From contig NW_001865045.1 of NCBI RefSeq assembly GCF_000002865.3, positions 296,449-360,448 of the forward strand: 64,000 nt of DNA, in the 5' to 3' direction. Below, one piece after another: positions 41,031 through 53,280 of this stretch. The position numbers were made by a program, and so were the translations under genes. Numbering within the stretch: position 1 is the first letter of the stretch; every line of letters begins with the position of its first letter. The stretch is from Monosiga brevicollis MX1 (lineage: Eukaryota > Opisthokonta > Choanoflagellata > Craspedida > Salpingoecidae). The notes beneath the pieces are model-generated. The model saw only the letters and a list, made by a program, of their open reading frames with translations, made no database searches and was not told where the DNA came from.

Positions 41031-41549
41031 CCGACAGAGACAGAGTCAGGCTGTGACGCTTTGCACACACAGGTTGAGTTCGTTGTGATCGTTGTGATGG
41101 TGCAAGCTGCAACCTTTGTTGTGGAAAGTTGGAGAAAGTTGTTGTCTTTTTTGGAGACGTCACCCACCTGTGCCTGAGTGTGACTGATGTGGTCAGGAGC
41201 CCAACACTGATCGGAAAGTTGTTGACACTTTACGTGGTGTGTGTGTGTGTGGACAGAGGCCGCCCAAGTGTCGGCGATTTTCGAATCCGCCCGACCCCAA
41301 ACCAAACCCCACATTATAGACCAAATGCTATTTTTCTGCACAATTTAATTCAAGTTTCAAATTCACCTCCACTGCGCCAAAGTGTCTGCGGCAAGCCGCT
41401 TGCTTGCCACTGTGTCGTGTGTGTGTTAGACACCCCACCTTCCCCACCTTTTATTCTTTGCCTCGTTCCGTGGTTCAGCTTCGGCGGGTGGCATTTATCT
41501 TCTTCCATCGCAAGGTCAAGGAAGTAGTTCTGTCGTTTGCGGGTCCGTC
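41031..41549. promoter_or_regulatory. Intergenic region upstream of an unknown plus-strand gene
   Basis: About 520 bases between the heparanase remnant and the next ATG. Pyrimidine-rich sequence lies at about 41430-41470. No clear motif. Confidence 0.4.
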
Positions 41550-42428
41550 ATGATGGAAGGCGCAAGCAATACAGATGCTGAGCTGACCAAAGCCATAGCC
41601 AATGCCATGTTCATGGCTTCCTCCGAGACCAACAAGCGTTTGATGAAGCCGATTCCGGTTGACAATCTCGTCTGCCAGGATTCGCCGTCCTGTGGTGCCC
41701 TGGGCAAATGCTTGCCATGCTTTGTTCGTCAGCATGACAAGTTTGCTGAATTGGGGGATGGCCGCCTTTTCTCCAAGGCGCTCAAGGCCATCTTTCGCGA
41801 CTTTGTCAAGCAGGAGCAGACATGCTTTGTGGTCGACTTTATCAAGGACTTGGAAGCTTTCATGTTCCTCGAGAGTGAAGATATCCAGATCAAGGCTCGT
41901 CATGGTGACTTGAAAACTTGGAATCAATTTGTCGCCGCGTTTGTTCCAAGTTCGCGAAAGGTCAATTCCAAGAACTTTCCTCATCGCCAGCCCGTGTTTG
42001 ACGCGTTGACGTATCTCTTGTCCACCTGGAACTTGACGCTTGAGTCACCTGCCAAATGGGCAGTGGTCGATAAGAACAGCCACGGTGCTCATGACGTCGA
42101 TCGGCGCTGGCAAGCTTGCCAGCTGACCCCTCCCCGCTTGGAGGATGCCTGTGCGGTCACTGCTCCTGCCAGTGATTGCGTGCAACAATCGGCGGCTTCG
42201 TCCCCCATGTCGACCTTTGCCATTCCACCTTACCCCGTTGAGAAGCCAGCCTCAATGTTTGATTTTCGTTGTCCTTCGCCGCTGGACGAAGAGTTGTTTG
42301 CGCAATTGCTCGAGGACCCCGTTTTGTTTGGTGAATTGTCAAACACCATCGCCAGTCTTCCGGCCTCGCAAGAGAGTCAGTCCCATGAAGCAATGGCAGC
42401 ATTCCCATGCGATGAGATTTTTCCTTGA
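41550..42428 (+). CDS. Unknown 292-residue protein
   Basis: A single uninterrupted frame starting MMEGASNTDAELTK. A cysteine patch, VCQDSPSCGALGKCLPCFVRQH-like (residues about 42-63), could bind zinc. Residues 75-170 look helical and globular (FRDFVKQEQTCFVVDFIKDL; LTYLLSTWNLTL). The last 120 residues are rich in Ser, Pro and acidic residues and end DEIFP, like an activation tail. No known domain. Codon use matches the neighbouring genes and the frame is long for chance, so a real gene is likely. Function is not assigned. Confidence 0.6.
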   Translation: MMEGASNTDAELTKAIANAMFMASSETNKRLMKPIPVDNLVCQDSPSCGALGKCLPCFVRQHDKFAELGDGRLFSKALKAIFRDFVKQEQTCFVVDFIKDLEAFMFLESEDIQIKARHGDLKTWNQFVAAFVPSSRKVNSKNFPHRQPVFDALTYLLSTWNLTLESPAKWAVVDKNSHGAHDVDRRWQACQLTPPRLEDACAVTAPASDCVQQSAASSPMSTFAIPPYPVEKPASMFDFRCPSPLDEELFAQLLEDPVLFGELSNTIASLPASQESQSHEAMAAFPCDEIFP

Positions 42429-42715
42429 AAAATTTTCCGTCTCATGTGGATGTTGACATTTCTTCTTGGGGTTGGCTCTCTTGGTGTATTGCACAACCAA
42501 CTTCTTGACAGATCTCTGTCAAAGAAGATTTCGTGTTTTGTGCCATGCACCGCGGGCTTTGGTTGCGCTTGTGTGCCACGGATTGTTCGTTCTCTTTGTT
42601 TCTCCCAACCAAAATTTAATTGATCACGTCTTTCGTCAACTTTTCTCTCTGCTTGCCTGATGCGCGGCCACAGCACACAACAAATTACTGTCAATTCACA
42701 TGTCAATACCGCACA

Positions 42716-45223
42716 TCACGAAACCACGGTGCGCAGCACGTCGCGATTCAAGCAGACATCCACGTGAGCATTGAGCTCACGATTATCAACCACAGACAAC
42801 GCTTGTTGGCACACGGGACAGACAACCTTTGTGCGCTTTGTGCGCTCGACGTAGTTCCAAAGCCCATTGGCAGGGGCTTTGCTTGCAGTCACGGGCTGAT
42901 CAACTTTATTAGCGGCCCCAGTTGAAAGGGAGGCCCGAGACTGCGACTGTAGACCTGCAGAGGTTGGAGCGTGGCTCGTTGCCGGAGCAGTCTCCGCCTC
43001 GGAGCTGGGGCGTCTCGCTTCAGCGGCACGATGAAAAAAGCGATCGAGCGTAGTGCTAGCCAAGCCCAGCGGGTGGCTGGCCTCTTCGTCTCGTTTCGAA
43101 ACCCCGCCTTGATCACGTTGGTGGCTGCTGCTTTGGAGGTCCGTGACACGTACACCCATGAGGCGCAGGCGCAGCTGGGTTTTGGCAGCGCGACAGGCGG
43201 CTAGTTCTCGATGGAGAAGCCCGAGTGCAGCACGCTTGATGACCGGCTCGTCCGCCGTATGCGCAGGCAGCAACACTGATCGCTGCTTGACCTTAAAGTC
43301 GACTGTCTTGAGCTTGAGGCAGACGGAGCGCCCCAGCTGTAGGAAGCAGCCCAGTGAGCGTCAACCCAAAGAATGGAATGAATGCAGGCAAAGGAAACGC
43401 AAGCTTGAGTACCCACCAAAGCCTTTCGCTCCATGTCAAGAGCCGTCTTGTGACAGAGGTGTAGGCACTTGTCCTCGAGATCTGGTACCTGATTGAGCTC
43501 GCGAAACGTCGTTTCATGCCTAAAAACCAGCATGCCCAGCACATCAGGGTTTATTGATGCCCACCGATGAACATGGGCCTCGCATCTGTGCCTTCGTACC
43601 CAATGCTCTTCCGCTCGGAGCGCTTGCGAGTGTTGTTGGAAGCAATGCCGAGCGCCGACCGCATAAAGAAATCGAAGGAAATGGGCGTAAACAACTACAA
43701 TCAAGGGTGCATGAGGTGTGCGTGTGCGTCCTTCAAGATACTCACGTTTCAAGCGATGCACGACACGTCATCACATCCCGGCCGGGCGACAACCCTTGCT
43801 CCTGCACATCTCAATCACCCTCTGTCTCATTCGCACGCACCAGTTTGAGGAGAGCTCGCTGCTGTAGAAGGGCTTGACAGTTTGTAATGTCGAGCTCACG
43901 GAGGATTTGTTCCGTCACCTTGCCAATGCCTGGAATTTTACGCGTCGGCATGTTGGCCAAAAACGCCAAGATGGCTGCTCGGTCGGCCGGCAAGCAAAAC
44001 TGACCATCCGGCTTGTTTTGATCGGAACCAATTTTGGCCAGCATGCGATTACAGGCAATGCCGGCAGAGACGGTAAGCTGAGTGGTTTCGTGCATACGGG
44101 TTCGCATTTGATGCACGACGCGGGCTGCCAAGGCCCTGCCTTCCAGGGTGGTCAGGTTGCGGGCTCCAGCGGAATCCGTGGCCATGCCGGGCTTTGAATC
44201 AGCGCTGTTTGCCTCCTGCACCAAGGGTGGATCGGCCACAGTTGTCAGAGGGGGCAGCTGGGCCACGTCGCCGGGGGTCAGTCGAGCCATGTAATCGGTA
44301 ATGTCCAGGTAGGCTTCATCCAGGCTCACAGATCGAAAATTTGGGTCGTATTGAGCCATCACGGCTTGAAGTTGGCGAGAGGCGGCCTCGTAGGCATGAA
44401 AGCGCGGCTTGACAAGGATCAATTCGGGGCAGAGACGAAGCGCAATGTAGCCAGGCATGGCGCTTCGCACGCCAAATTTGCGAGCCTCGTAGGACGCCGT
44501 GCTAAGCATGCCGATGCCACCAATGCCAATGGGCTTGCCACGCAGGTGGGGCTGATCCCGCAACTCTACGGCGGCATAAAAAGCATCTGCGTCGCAGTGT
44601 ACAATGACCCGCGAGAGATCACGCTCCGTCTCAAGCTGGCGCTCAAAAGCCGAGGCCATCGCCTCGGCTTGCTGCAGGGCCCCCGTTGAGAGGACGGCTG
44701 CCCGAGATTTCATGACCTGCACGCGTTGCGCTGTCTGCGCGGCCTTGCGACGCTCGTTGTCATAAAACCGCGAGCCCTCGGACATGGATCGGATCACCTC
44801 GTCGGTTTTGTTCTTGTTGACGCTATCCATGCCAGCTTTGTGAGGGCAGAGGGAAATGCGTGACAGGACAGCGTCATCCAAGCCGGACGCCGTTGCTGCG
44901 GCTCCGCTACGACGGCCCCAGACCGAGGCAGCGCGGGCACTGTCGGATCCCTGTTGATCACTGCGTGCGGCCACGATGGCCTCGTCCAAAGCAGCACCAT
45001 CACTCGCGCCAAGCGGCTCTTGGGGAGGCTTGAGGGCACCCGTGCCCGTCTCCTCCTCCTCCTCATCGTCCTCGTCGCCAGCCCAAAGGCGAGCCTCATG
45101 GGCAGCCAAGAGCTCTTCATCGTCATCAGCCACGTCATTCGAGTCCAAATCCTCACCCAAAAGCCAACCAGGCTCACTCAACGCCCCCCCGTCCTCATGC
45201 TGGCTGTCCCGTGCTGCGGCCAT
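42716..45223 (-). CDS. POLK: Y-family translesion DNA polymerase kappa
   Basis: Four exons on the minus strand: 45223-43841, 43694-43600, 43519-43417 and 43336-42716. Phases close to 733 residues. An acidic amino tail is followed by the pol-kappa-specific N-clasp (KAGMDSVNKNKTDEVIRSMS) and the catalytic blocks HCDADAFYAAVE and SVSLDEAYLDI, which hold the metal-binding acids. The little-finger region (LGIASNNTRKRSERKSIG) and LRLRLMGVRVTDL come next. A possible PCNA-binding box TTLDRFFHR follows, then one C-terminal UBZ ubiquitin-binding finger, CPVCQQALSVVDNRELNAHVDVC. It copies past bulky minor-groove lesions. Animal POLK has two UBZ fingers; this has one. Exon 1 is large (1383 bases). Confidence 0.95.
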
Positions 45224-45855
<632 letters not shown>

Positions 45856-46747
45856 ATGTCGTCGGAGAGTGAGGATGAGCCCTTTGATGACTGGGAGGCT
45901 GCGGCCGATGCCGGTGTAAGTTTCTTGTGCTGTACAATGCGTGATGTGTGAGCGAGGGCGTGAGCGAGGGCGTGTGCGGGCCAGTTTCGGGACTCATCGC
46001 TTGCCGGTTTTATGCGCTGCTTTAGCAATACGATCAGGAGACTGCCGCACCGGCTGTCGAGGCCCCGGTTGTAAGCGCTGTTCCCGATCCACATAGCACT
46101 GTTGAGCTTCAGCGGGCTCAACAATTGGCTCAAGATCCTCGCGCGAGGTGGCGGTGCGTCCAATGTGTGCTTGGGCTTGGTGTATCGTTTCGTGACCAAG
46201 CTCATCGATGCTGACCCTCGTGCGGGCCATCATTGCCCCGGGGGCCATTGGTGTTTGCGTTTTTGTACAAACCGAAACAGGGAAAATGCTGTCCAGGTCG
46301 ATTCAGCACGTACTGAGTTTGTGCCACAGGTGTGTCACCGGCATCCAATAGCATTCAGCTGTGAAGAGTGCCTCGTCGGGCACCCGAGGCTCGTGCGCTG
46401 ACAGGTGCTTGGCTTTGTAGCTCAAGATCATGAAGCGGCCCGAACAGACAAAAAAGGCACCAACCACGGCCAAGCCCACCATCGCCAAGCCCGATGTACG
46501 TCTGCTGTTTGCGCCTTCTTTGCTGGGACTGGCCATGACCGATGGCCTTGTCTTCCCCAAAAGGTGTCGTTGTACTCACAACTGGGTTTGAATGGCGGTC
46601 CCTGCTCTGTTGTGCATTGCTTTTGGGTCGTTGCAGTTGATGGAGCGCCAGCGCAATTACGCTGCGATTCGTGCACAAATCATGGGCGAGGACGCCTCTG
46701 CCACCGTGCCCGACACGAGCCGCGGGATCAAAAAGCGTGGAACTTAG
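45856..46747 (+). CDS. SZRD1: SUZ-domain protein, SZRD1-like
   Basis: Four exons, all phase 0: 45856-45915, 46026-46070, 46421-46495 and 46637-46747, giving 96 residues. The amino terminus MSSESEDEPFDDWEAAADAG matches the acidic WEEAADSG start of SZRD1. LKIMKRPEQTKK matches the SUZ motif (IRILKRP). LMERQRNYAAIRAQIMGED matches the SUZ-C block (QREAEYAEARKRILG). SUZ motifs bind RNA. The human protein has 152 residues; this is a compressed version with the three conserved blocks kept. An additional small exon between 46071 and 46420 cannot be excluded. All exons are shorter than 115 bases, so automated gene calling would easily miss it. Confidence 0.85.
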
Positions 46748-47245
46748 ACACGCCCTTGAACAGTGTCCCTCGTCCATGGTCAGGTCCTAGGTGCCCACGC
46801 GCTCACCAACATCTGGCTCGTCGCCCTCGGACTGGCTCGTCGCCCTCGGACTGGCTCGTCGCCCTCGGACTGGCCAGTGTTAGCCATCACACGGGTATCG
46901 CAATCGATTATTGTGATGGAGTCGAGCCGCTATGGGCCATGCTTTGATAAGGTTGGCTTGTAAATGTGCATGTGTGGGGTGACGCTCAACAACAACCCAG
47001 GTTGCAAAGAGTCGATCAATAGATTGATAGCCAGAGACAACAGGGGCCGCCTCTCCTCAAAGCTCAGCTTTCAAAGGAGCAAAAGTTTCATCATGCCTCG
47101 ACCAGGCCGAAGCAGTGCTCACAGGGCAAGAAGCACCCTTACAAAAAACCCCAAAAAATAAAACAAGGATCACCCAAGACTACGCCTGTCATCTCGTGTA
47201 CCCATGACGCCCTGCCTTGTCCCAGCCAAGGCAGGCGCTGGTTAG
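46748..47245. other. Convergent intergenic region with 19-bp tandem repeat
   Basis: Contains three perfect 19-base repeats at 46813-46869 and an AATAAA at about 47155. No coding block seen. Confidence 0.6.
46813..46869. repeat. Three perfect tandem copies of a 19-base unit
   Basis: The unit is CTGGCTCGTCGCCCTCGGA, repeated three times without change and followed by the first five bases of a fourth. Perfect identity suggests recent expansion. Confidence 0.9.
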
Positions 47246-47923
47246 TTAGAGGGCGGTGTAGACGCGAATGGTGAGAGAGCACTGCGGGCAGGTGAGGATG
47301 TGGCAGGACGTGGCTCGCGCCTCCTCCTGGGTCAACACGTATTCCTCACCACACCGACAGGCATAGTAATAAGCATCTAGCCGTACGCCAGGTCGCCAGC
47401 ACGGGGTGGGGGTAGAGAGCGTGAGAGGTCAACGACAGCTGGGACGGATGGTGCATGCCGGTGTACAACCACGTCAACTGCGCCTTGATGCGCATCAACC
47501 CGGGCAAGCGATCGAGGAACTCACCCTCTTCGAGGTCCATGTCTTCAAGCTCAATGTCATCTTGCACCGGAAACAGCTGGCGCTTGGAGCCTGGTACACC
47601 AAAGGTGAGTACAATGCAGCTTCAGCAAGGTCGCAGCCCCTCCATCACGTTCACCAAAAACAACGGTTCAAGCGCGTACCGGCTAGTTCGGCGTCGTAGC
47701 GACGTCGCTGCTCTGGGTCGATCAACACTTTGTAGGCAGCGGCGATGGCAAGAAAGCGCTCTGGCGTCGAGGCAGACGTGCCATCGGTCCCGTTCTGCCG
47801 ATCGGGATGATGAATCTTGGACAAGAGATAGTACGCCCGGCGAATCGTGCCCTCGGCCGCGTTATCCGGCACCCCCAGCTCCTCGTACAAGGTCGTCGTT
47901 GCCGTCCTCGGGCTGGCGTTCAT
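47246..47923 (-). CDS. DNAJC24: Diphthamide biosynthesis J-protein DPH4 (DNAJC24)
   Basis: Three exons on the minus strand: 47923-47680, 47590-47525 and 47376-47246. Phases close to 146 residues (human DNAJC24 has 149). The amino part is a J domain (LYEELGVPDNAAEGTIRRAY, with HPD in KIHHPDRQ). The carboxyl part is the CSL/DPH-type zinc finger, YACRCGEEYV, then CPQCSLTIRV, with the two C-x-C/C-x2-C pairs expected. DPH4 works with DPH1-3 in the first step of making diphthamide on elongation factor 2, binding iron or zinc through the CSL finger and stimulating Hsp70 through HPD. The two-domain order and length make the call firm. Confidence 0.94.
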
Positions 47924-48600
47924 CCCGAACGATACCACGAAAAGAAAAAAAAAAAAAAAGGAGCGCGCATGTGTGTGTGTGTGTGTGTGTTGCGTGCGCG
48001 AGCACGGCATTCACTGCGTTCGCCACTAAAAGCCTGACAATTACAAATGTCCCAAGACATCTTGCATTTGCATGCATGCACGGTTTGGGCGCTGCGCTTG
48101 GCTGAACAGAATGGCAGCAACACAAACATCATCACCGACACGGCATCAAAAGTCGGTTCATGGTCAATCTGAGGTGGGCCTGGGTGATGCACGGCAGGTG
48201 GGCTGGCCCGTGTGAGAACCATTTTCCACTGCGCTTCCGCTTTCGCGTCGCCGCTGCCGTCGTCGCTGCCCGACTTGGCTGTGGCCTCATGTTCGGATCA
48301 AGCAAAGCGTTGTCGCTGTTTACGCGCGCAAGTCGCTCGGCAACGCGGCATTTGGTGCCAATCGAGTTGTGCAGGTGCCGTCAGGGCTGAAACAAGTAAA
48401 ACTCCCACGACTCTGGGCTTTTTCTTGGAATCCCTGGCGCAAGACGCGCTCACACAGAGCCCCGAGTGCTCTGCCGTGCCTTGCGCCCCGTGCCCAGCCG
48501 CCTAGCACAACTAGAGCTGCCTTTCAATGTACCTCGGCCTTCCGCCGCTCCCTTGTTTTTGCTCGCCCCACTCCTTGCGTTTCACACTTTAAAAAGTAGC
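47924..48600. promoter_or_regulatory. Divergent promoter region
   Basis: About 680 bases between DPH4 (minus) and the sugar-dehydrogenase-like gene (plus). Contains an A run at 47946-47959 and a short GT run at 47972-47990. A TTTAAAAAG lies about 13 bases before the ATG at 48601, too close to be its TATA box. No clear motif. Confidence 0.45.
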
Positions 48601-51541
48601 ATGCGACCATCTGTCGGCGGGTGCAAACGGCGCGGGCTTGCGCAGCTCTTCCTACTCCTCTTGGCTCTATGGGCCCCTCTGCACGCACTTCAAGACGAAC
48701 TCGTGCTCCAAGGCCTCAACACGCCGATCGCTGCTGCACCCATTGATGCGCAACGCATCCTGGTAGCCCAAATTTCCGGCGCCTTGACCCTGATTCACGT
48801 GGAAGACGCCACGCAATCTGTTTATGTCACCATCCCCGATGTCAATTTGCACGGCGAGCGCGGCCTCTTGGCTGTGACCGTCCACCCCGATCTGGCCAAC
48901 CACCCATATGTTTTTGTCTACGTTTGCCTCAATGAACCCGCAGCCTGCAGTGTCTTTCGCCTCACGCACCACGAGAACTCGGGTGGCCACACAAGCCAGG
49001 CGACGTGGGCCGAGGCTCTCCTCTTGTTTCAGGATGCCGAGGGCTACCTGGGGCCATACCACTACGGAGGCGGCCTCGCCGTCACCCCCGATGGAGCCCT
49101 CTACGTGGCTGTGGGGGATAAAACATACCCCACGGAAACGGTGACTGGCAAGCAGCTTTACCGCATCGCGCCCGAGGATGTCGTTGGTGTGACGCCCGCA
49201 CCACCCACCACCAGCATCGCCACAGGCATGCGCAACCCGCTCTCCATGCTGGCCTGTGACGAGGGCTTTCTCATGTTCGACGTGGGCGGCAATGACTACA
49301 GCAACAGTTTTGAGGAGATCAATGGCTATTTTCCTGGGGGCCTCATACGGGTGGCCCGCTTGTGAGGGACCTTGCAACAACGCGGAAGGTGCTTGCTCTG
49401 CCTGCCCGGATCAAGTGGACCCAGTGCACGCTTACCAGCACCTGGGCCTCAGTAGCTGCGTCATGGGTGGTGGTCTCACGGGCAACGACTGGTACCAGGG
49501 CTTGGGAAACCAGCTCATCTTCCTCGATTACGCCCGCCAGACGCTGAACGCCGTTCCCCGCACTGGCTGCCAAGCGGTTGGCCCCAGCACCGTGGTACTG
49601 CACACCATCGGCTCTCCCCTGCATGTCATGACCCGACCCGACTACACGCTGGTGTACACCACACTCGAGGGACAGGTTCGCCGCGTGCGCGTGGGTGGAC
49701 CCTCCTTGGCTGTTGACGAGCTCTTCGTGGCCCCGCTGGCCGGTCCCACACCCCTCATCCTAGACCTGGGTGCCCCAGACACGGACGCGCTCACAGACTG
49801 GACCATCGAGTGGCATCTCAACGGCTCACGCTTGGGCGCCGTATCTAGCTGGACGCTGGACGACGTGGGCACATACATGATCGAGGCCGTGGCTTACTTG
49901 GGTGGCGTGCCCGAATATACCATCCAGAGCTTTGAGGTGTATGCGGGTCCGGTGCTGAATCTTCAGATCCACAGCAGCCGAGGCAGGTTCGAGGCCGGGC
50001 AGAGCGTCAGCTTCTCGGCGACCGCCTCAGGCTCCACTTCAGCTCCGCAGTCCCCGCAGTATACCTGGAGGCTTTTCATGCACCATGCCAACCACATGCA
50101 TCGGCTGGTTCCCGCCACGCCCAATGCAACCCTGACGTATGCTGTTCCCTGGGATGGACATGCGTGGAGCAACGACACGGCACTGCGCGTGACGGTGGAA
50201 GCACACGATGCCGCCACCAATCAACGCGGGTTTGCTCAATACGAGCTCCAGCCACGCCTAGCTGAGGTGGTCATTCGTGTCGTGGTGGAGGGGGCTCAAG
50301 CCAATGCCGGGCGCGTGGTCGCAGCAGACACCATGTTGTTAGACGGCGAAACGCGCGCCAACCCGGACACATTTTTAACGGCCCGGCGCTTTGAGCATCG
50401 CTTGACGGCACCGGCATCCGCTTGCGCGGCTGGCGTGCACTTGGCTCGGCACATCAAGGCCAGTGGCAAGCTTGTATGGACAGCTGATGCGGGAGGCGTG
50501 AACTTTTACGTGACTCGTAATGCTGATCTGACAGTGACCTACCGGACAGACGGCGAGTGCCATTTGGCCCTGGGGGCAGCCGTGGAACGATCCCCTCTCT
50601 TTGAACTCGGTGCTTTTGACCTGGTCCCCGGAGATGGGCACCTCATAGCGAGCCCGGGTGCCCAGGACAACCCAGCCAGCGTACCAGTGACGTGGGCGGC
50701 TGCGACGGGGGCCATGCTCCCTACACTCGACGAGTCCTTTGCCAGCACCCCATGGCGATTTGCAGTCTTTGATGGGGCGTACAACGTGCGCTCGGGTGCA
50801 CTGGATCCGTCCGTCGGGCAGGCGGTGGCTCAAAGCGATGGGGAGCTCACAGTGGTGGCCTTGGTGCGTTATCACGGCCCCGGCTGGGGTGGTGTGGTGC
50901 TGGGCGAGCCCACATGTGTGGGCAGCTTTGGGCCTGGGGTCAGCACCGGTGGTTCCACGGCAGCGTCTCCAGGCGGAGAGTTGATGGTCGAAACGTTCTG
51001 TACCAACTTGATTGAGCAATCGGGTGTTGTAGGCGCCGAAGCGGGCTGGATCCTGCAGGGTGCACGTTATTGCGACGGCATGGCCATCATGAGCCTCAAC
51101 GAAACCGACCTTTGGCAAGAGGAGATGCCCTTGGCTTTGTCTCTGTCTCAGATTGCAGTTGGCTCTGATGCTAGTTTGAGTACCCATGTGGCAATGGATG
51201 TGGCTTGGGTGGGCGTCTGGGACGCGTGCTTGTCCTCGTCAGACCTCCTTCAGCTAAGCGCGGCTGTCACCGACATGGAGCAGGCGTTTAAGCAACCAGA
51301 CGACGATCAGGATGGAGGCTTGGGTGACGGTGATGATGACCGCTCTGAGCAGCCGCCCGATGACGATGACGATAACGATGACGATGACGGTGACAGCATG
51401 CCGACCCAGAATCCAATGGTCTTTACGATTGAGCAAACCGGCGATTTGGGCGCGGCCGTTAGCGTGTCGCCGCCCTTGGGTTGGATAAGTTTAACAGCCT
51501 GCGCTGCGTTGCTCTGTCACAGTTTGGCTCGCTTCCTGTAA
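48601..51541 (+). CDS. Secreted sugar-dehydrogenase-like (GDH/HHIPL) propeller, probably GPI-anchored
   Basis: The ATG at 48601 starts a signal peptide (GLAQLFLLLLALWAPLHA). The first 250 residues are a quinoprotein glucose/sorbosone dehydrogenase-type propeller: ERGLLAVTVHPDLANHPYVF, GGGLAVTPDGALYVAVGD, TGMRNPLSM and FEEINGYFPGG. The expected next block, SYGWPACEGPC, lies in another frame and then stays open for about 730 codons to 51541. The two frames meet at GGGGGCC (49336-49342), where one base too many is enough to explain the break. Later parts contain a PKD/Ig-like region (WHLNGSRLGAVSSWTLDDVGTY) and beta-rich domains. Near the end come an Asp-rich stretch and a hydrophobic tail (WISLTACAALLCHSLARFL) with no basic end, as in GPI-anchored proteins. 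Substrate unknown; in HHIPL relatives the propeller may bind rather than oxidise. Confidence 0.8.
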
Positions 51542-52732
51542 ACCACTTTGTCCATTCAATGGCTACCAATTCCTTTCCCCTTTGCCATTTTTTAACATCC
51601 TAAGTTATCTGACACGATGTGGGTGGAGAGCCTTGAGGACAGGGCCCCTCAAGCCTTTGCTGCCCGTACCACCTGGCATTCTCGCCAAAGTGTTCATTGT
51701 CTCAACAGCCTGCTCGTCTTGCCCCATTCGTGTTCAATCGTTTCTCCCTCGAGGCTGAGTGCGGTTAGAAATCTATTAACATCTTCAACTGTGCTGAACA
51801 AACCATCAAGATTTAACAATGGAACAACCGAAAGACTGAAGAAAAACGAGCCAAGCCGAGGCGTGACGGCCGTCTGCAAAGGCGAAAATCAAGGGAGACG
51901 AGGGCGAGCCGAGAGACTCTCACACTCAACCAGAACCAAAAAAAATGATGTAAAAAGAACAAGGCGAAAAAGAGCGAGGTGCCGCTTCAGACTCGGCTAT
52001 CACTCGGGCATATGCATAATGGGAGGCTGCGTTTAGAGACGCCAGCCTTTGATGTCATCGAGGCTGGACGTCGTGCCAATTCGGGATGGTTGTGGAGGGG
52101 TCGCATTAAGTTGGGGTCAGACTAGAGTGCAAGGAGCGAGGCCACGGTTGGCGGCTGGTCCGACACGTGTGGGCCCTCGGGCGAGAGATCTGATTCAGTG
52201 GTTTGCAGCCGATACATGCGTTGAGCCAGTCGTGTGTGAAAGGAGTTGGGAGGCGTGAGCCGGCGACGGCCAGAGCCACCACGCGCAGTCCTATGATAGA
52301 CAATGTTCAGGCAAGACCCAGACCCAGGGTGAGAGGGTCGTGTGATGCTCTTAGCGGCATGGGACCTTGGGCGTGCAAACGTACATTGCGCGCGAGCTCA
52401 TGGGGCGAGACTGCAAAGGAATGGTCTTGGCATTAATGCTAACGCCGTCCATGGTCTCGGGTGAAAGGCTCAGGTAGGCTTGGGCTGCGACCAGGCGATC
52501 ACAAACAAACGCTTGACACTTGCTCAGGAGGAGGCTGGTGTCATCGGATGGGACAGAGAAAATGCGAGGCCTTCAAAATTGATGGCCAGAAGCAGCTTTC
52601 TCATACCTTGGTAGGGTTTGGCGTGGCCAGCAGCAAAGGAAGCTTGCCGCCTGTCTTCTTTTAGGTCTTGAACAAGTCTGGCCTTAGTCTTTTCGCTGGA
52701 GTGACTGCGCAGGGATTGGGAGGTGGGGCCCC

Positions 52733-52816
52733 ACCCCCCCCCNNNNNNNNNNNNNNNNNNNNNNNNNNNNNNNNNNNNNNNNNNNNNNNNNNTCCCCCCC
52801 CCCCCCCCCCCCCCCC
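52733..52816. other. Assembly gap with C-homopolymer flanks
   Basis: Fifty N (52743-52792) with long C runs on both sides, the same low-quality pattern as at the gap near 18850. Confidence 0.9.
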
Positions 52817-53280
52817 ACCCCCCCACCGTACCCATTTCGTTGGTGGTTGACATACAATACTTGAATACCAAACGACCTCTACGGAGATACAGAGTGGTCG
52901 CAGCGAGTGCGAGATGTCTGGTGTTGGTCGTATCGTGTTGGTGGTCCTTGTTGGGAGGGGGTGAAAGTCCTTATTTGGGGGCCTGGATCTTGGTCGACCT
53001 CGACAGAAGCGCTGGGACTAGCGAGGTCTAAGGTGGGGATTGATATGAAAAGGTGTCGAAGGCATATGCCAGGGGCAGTGGGTAGGGTGCGATCGAGCCT
53101 GGAGCTGATGGAGAGAGTGAGAAGGTCACACATTCCAGATGATAAACCGTCTGCCATTTCGGGTTGGGGCTTCCACAAAAATCAGTTAGGTCGTCCGGGT
53201 TGGCTGTTGGGTTGAATCAAGGCCAGGGAGTTTACGATACACGCATGTTAAATATCAACGGCAAATTTGAGGCCGAGAAC

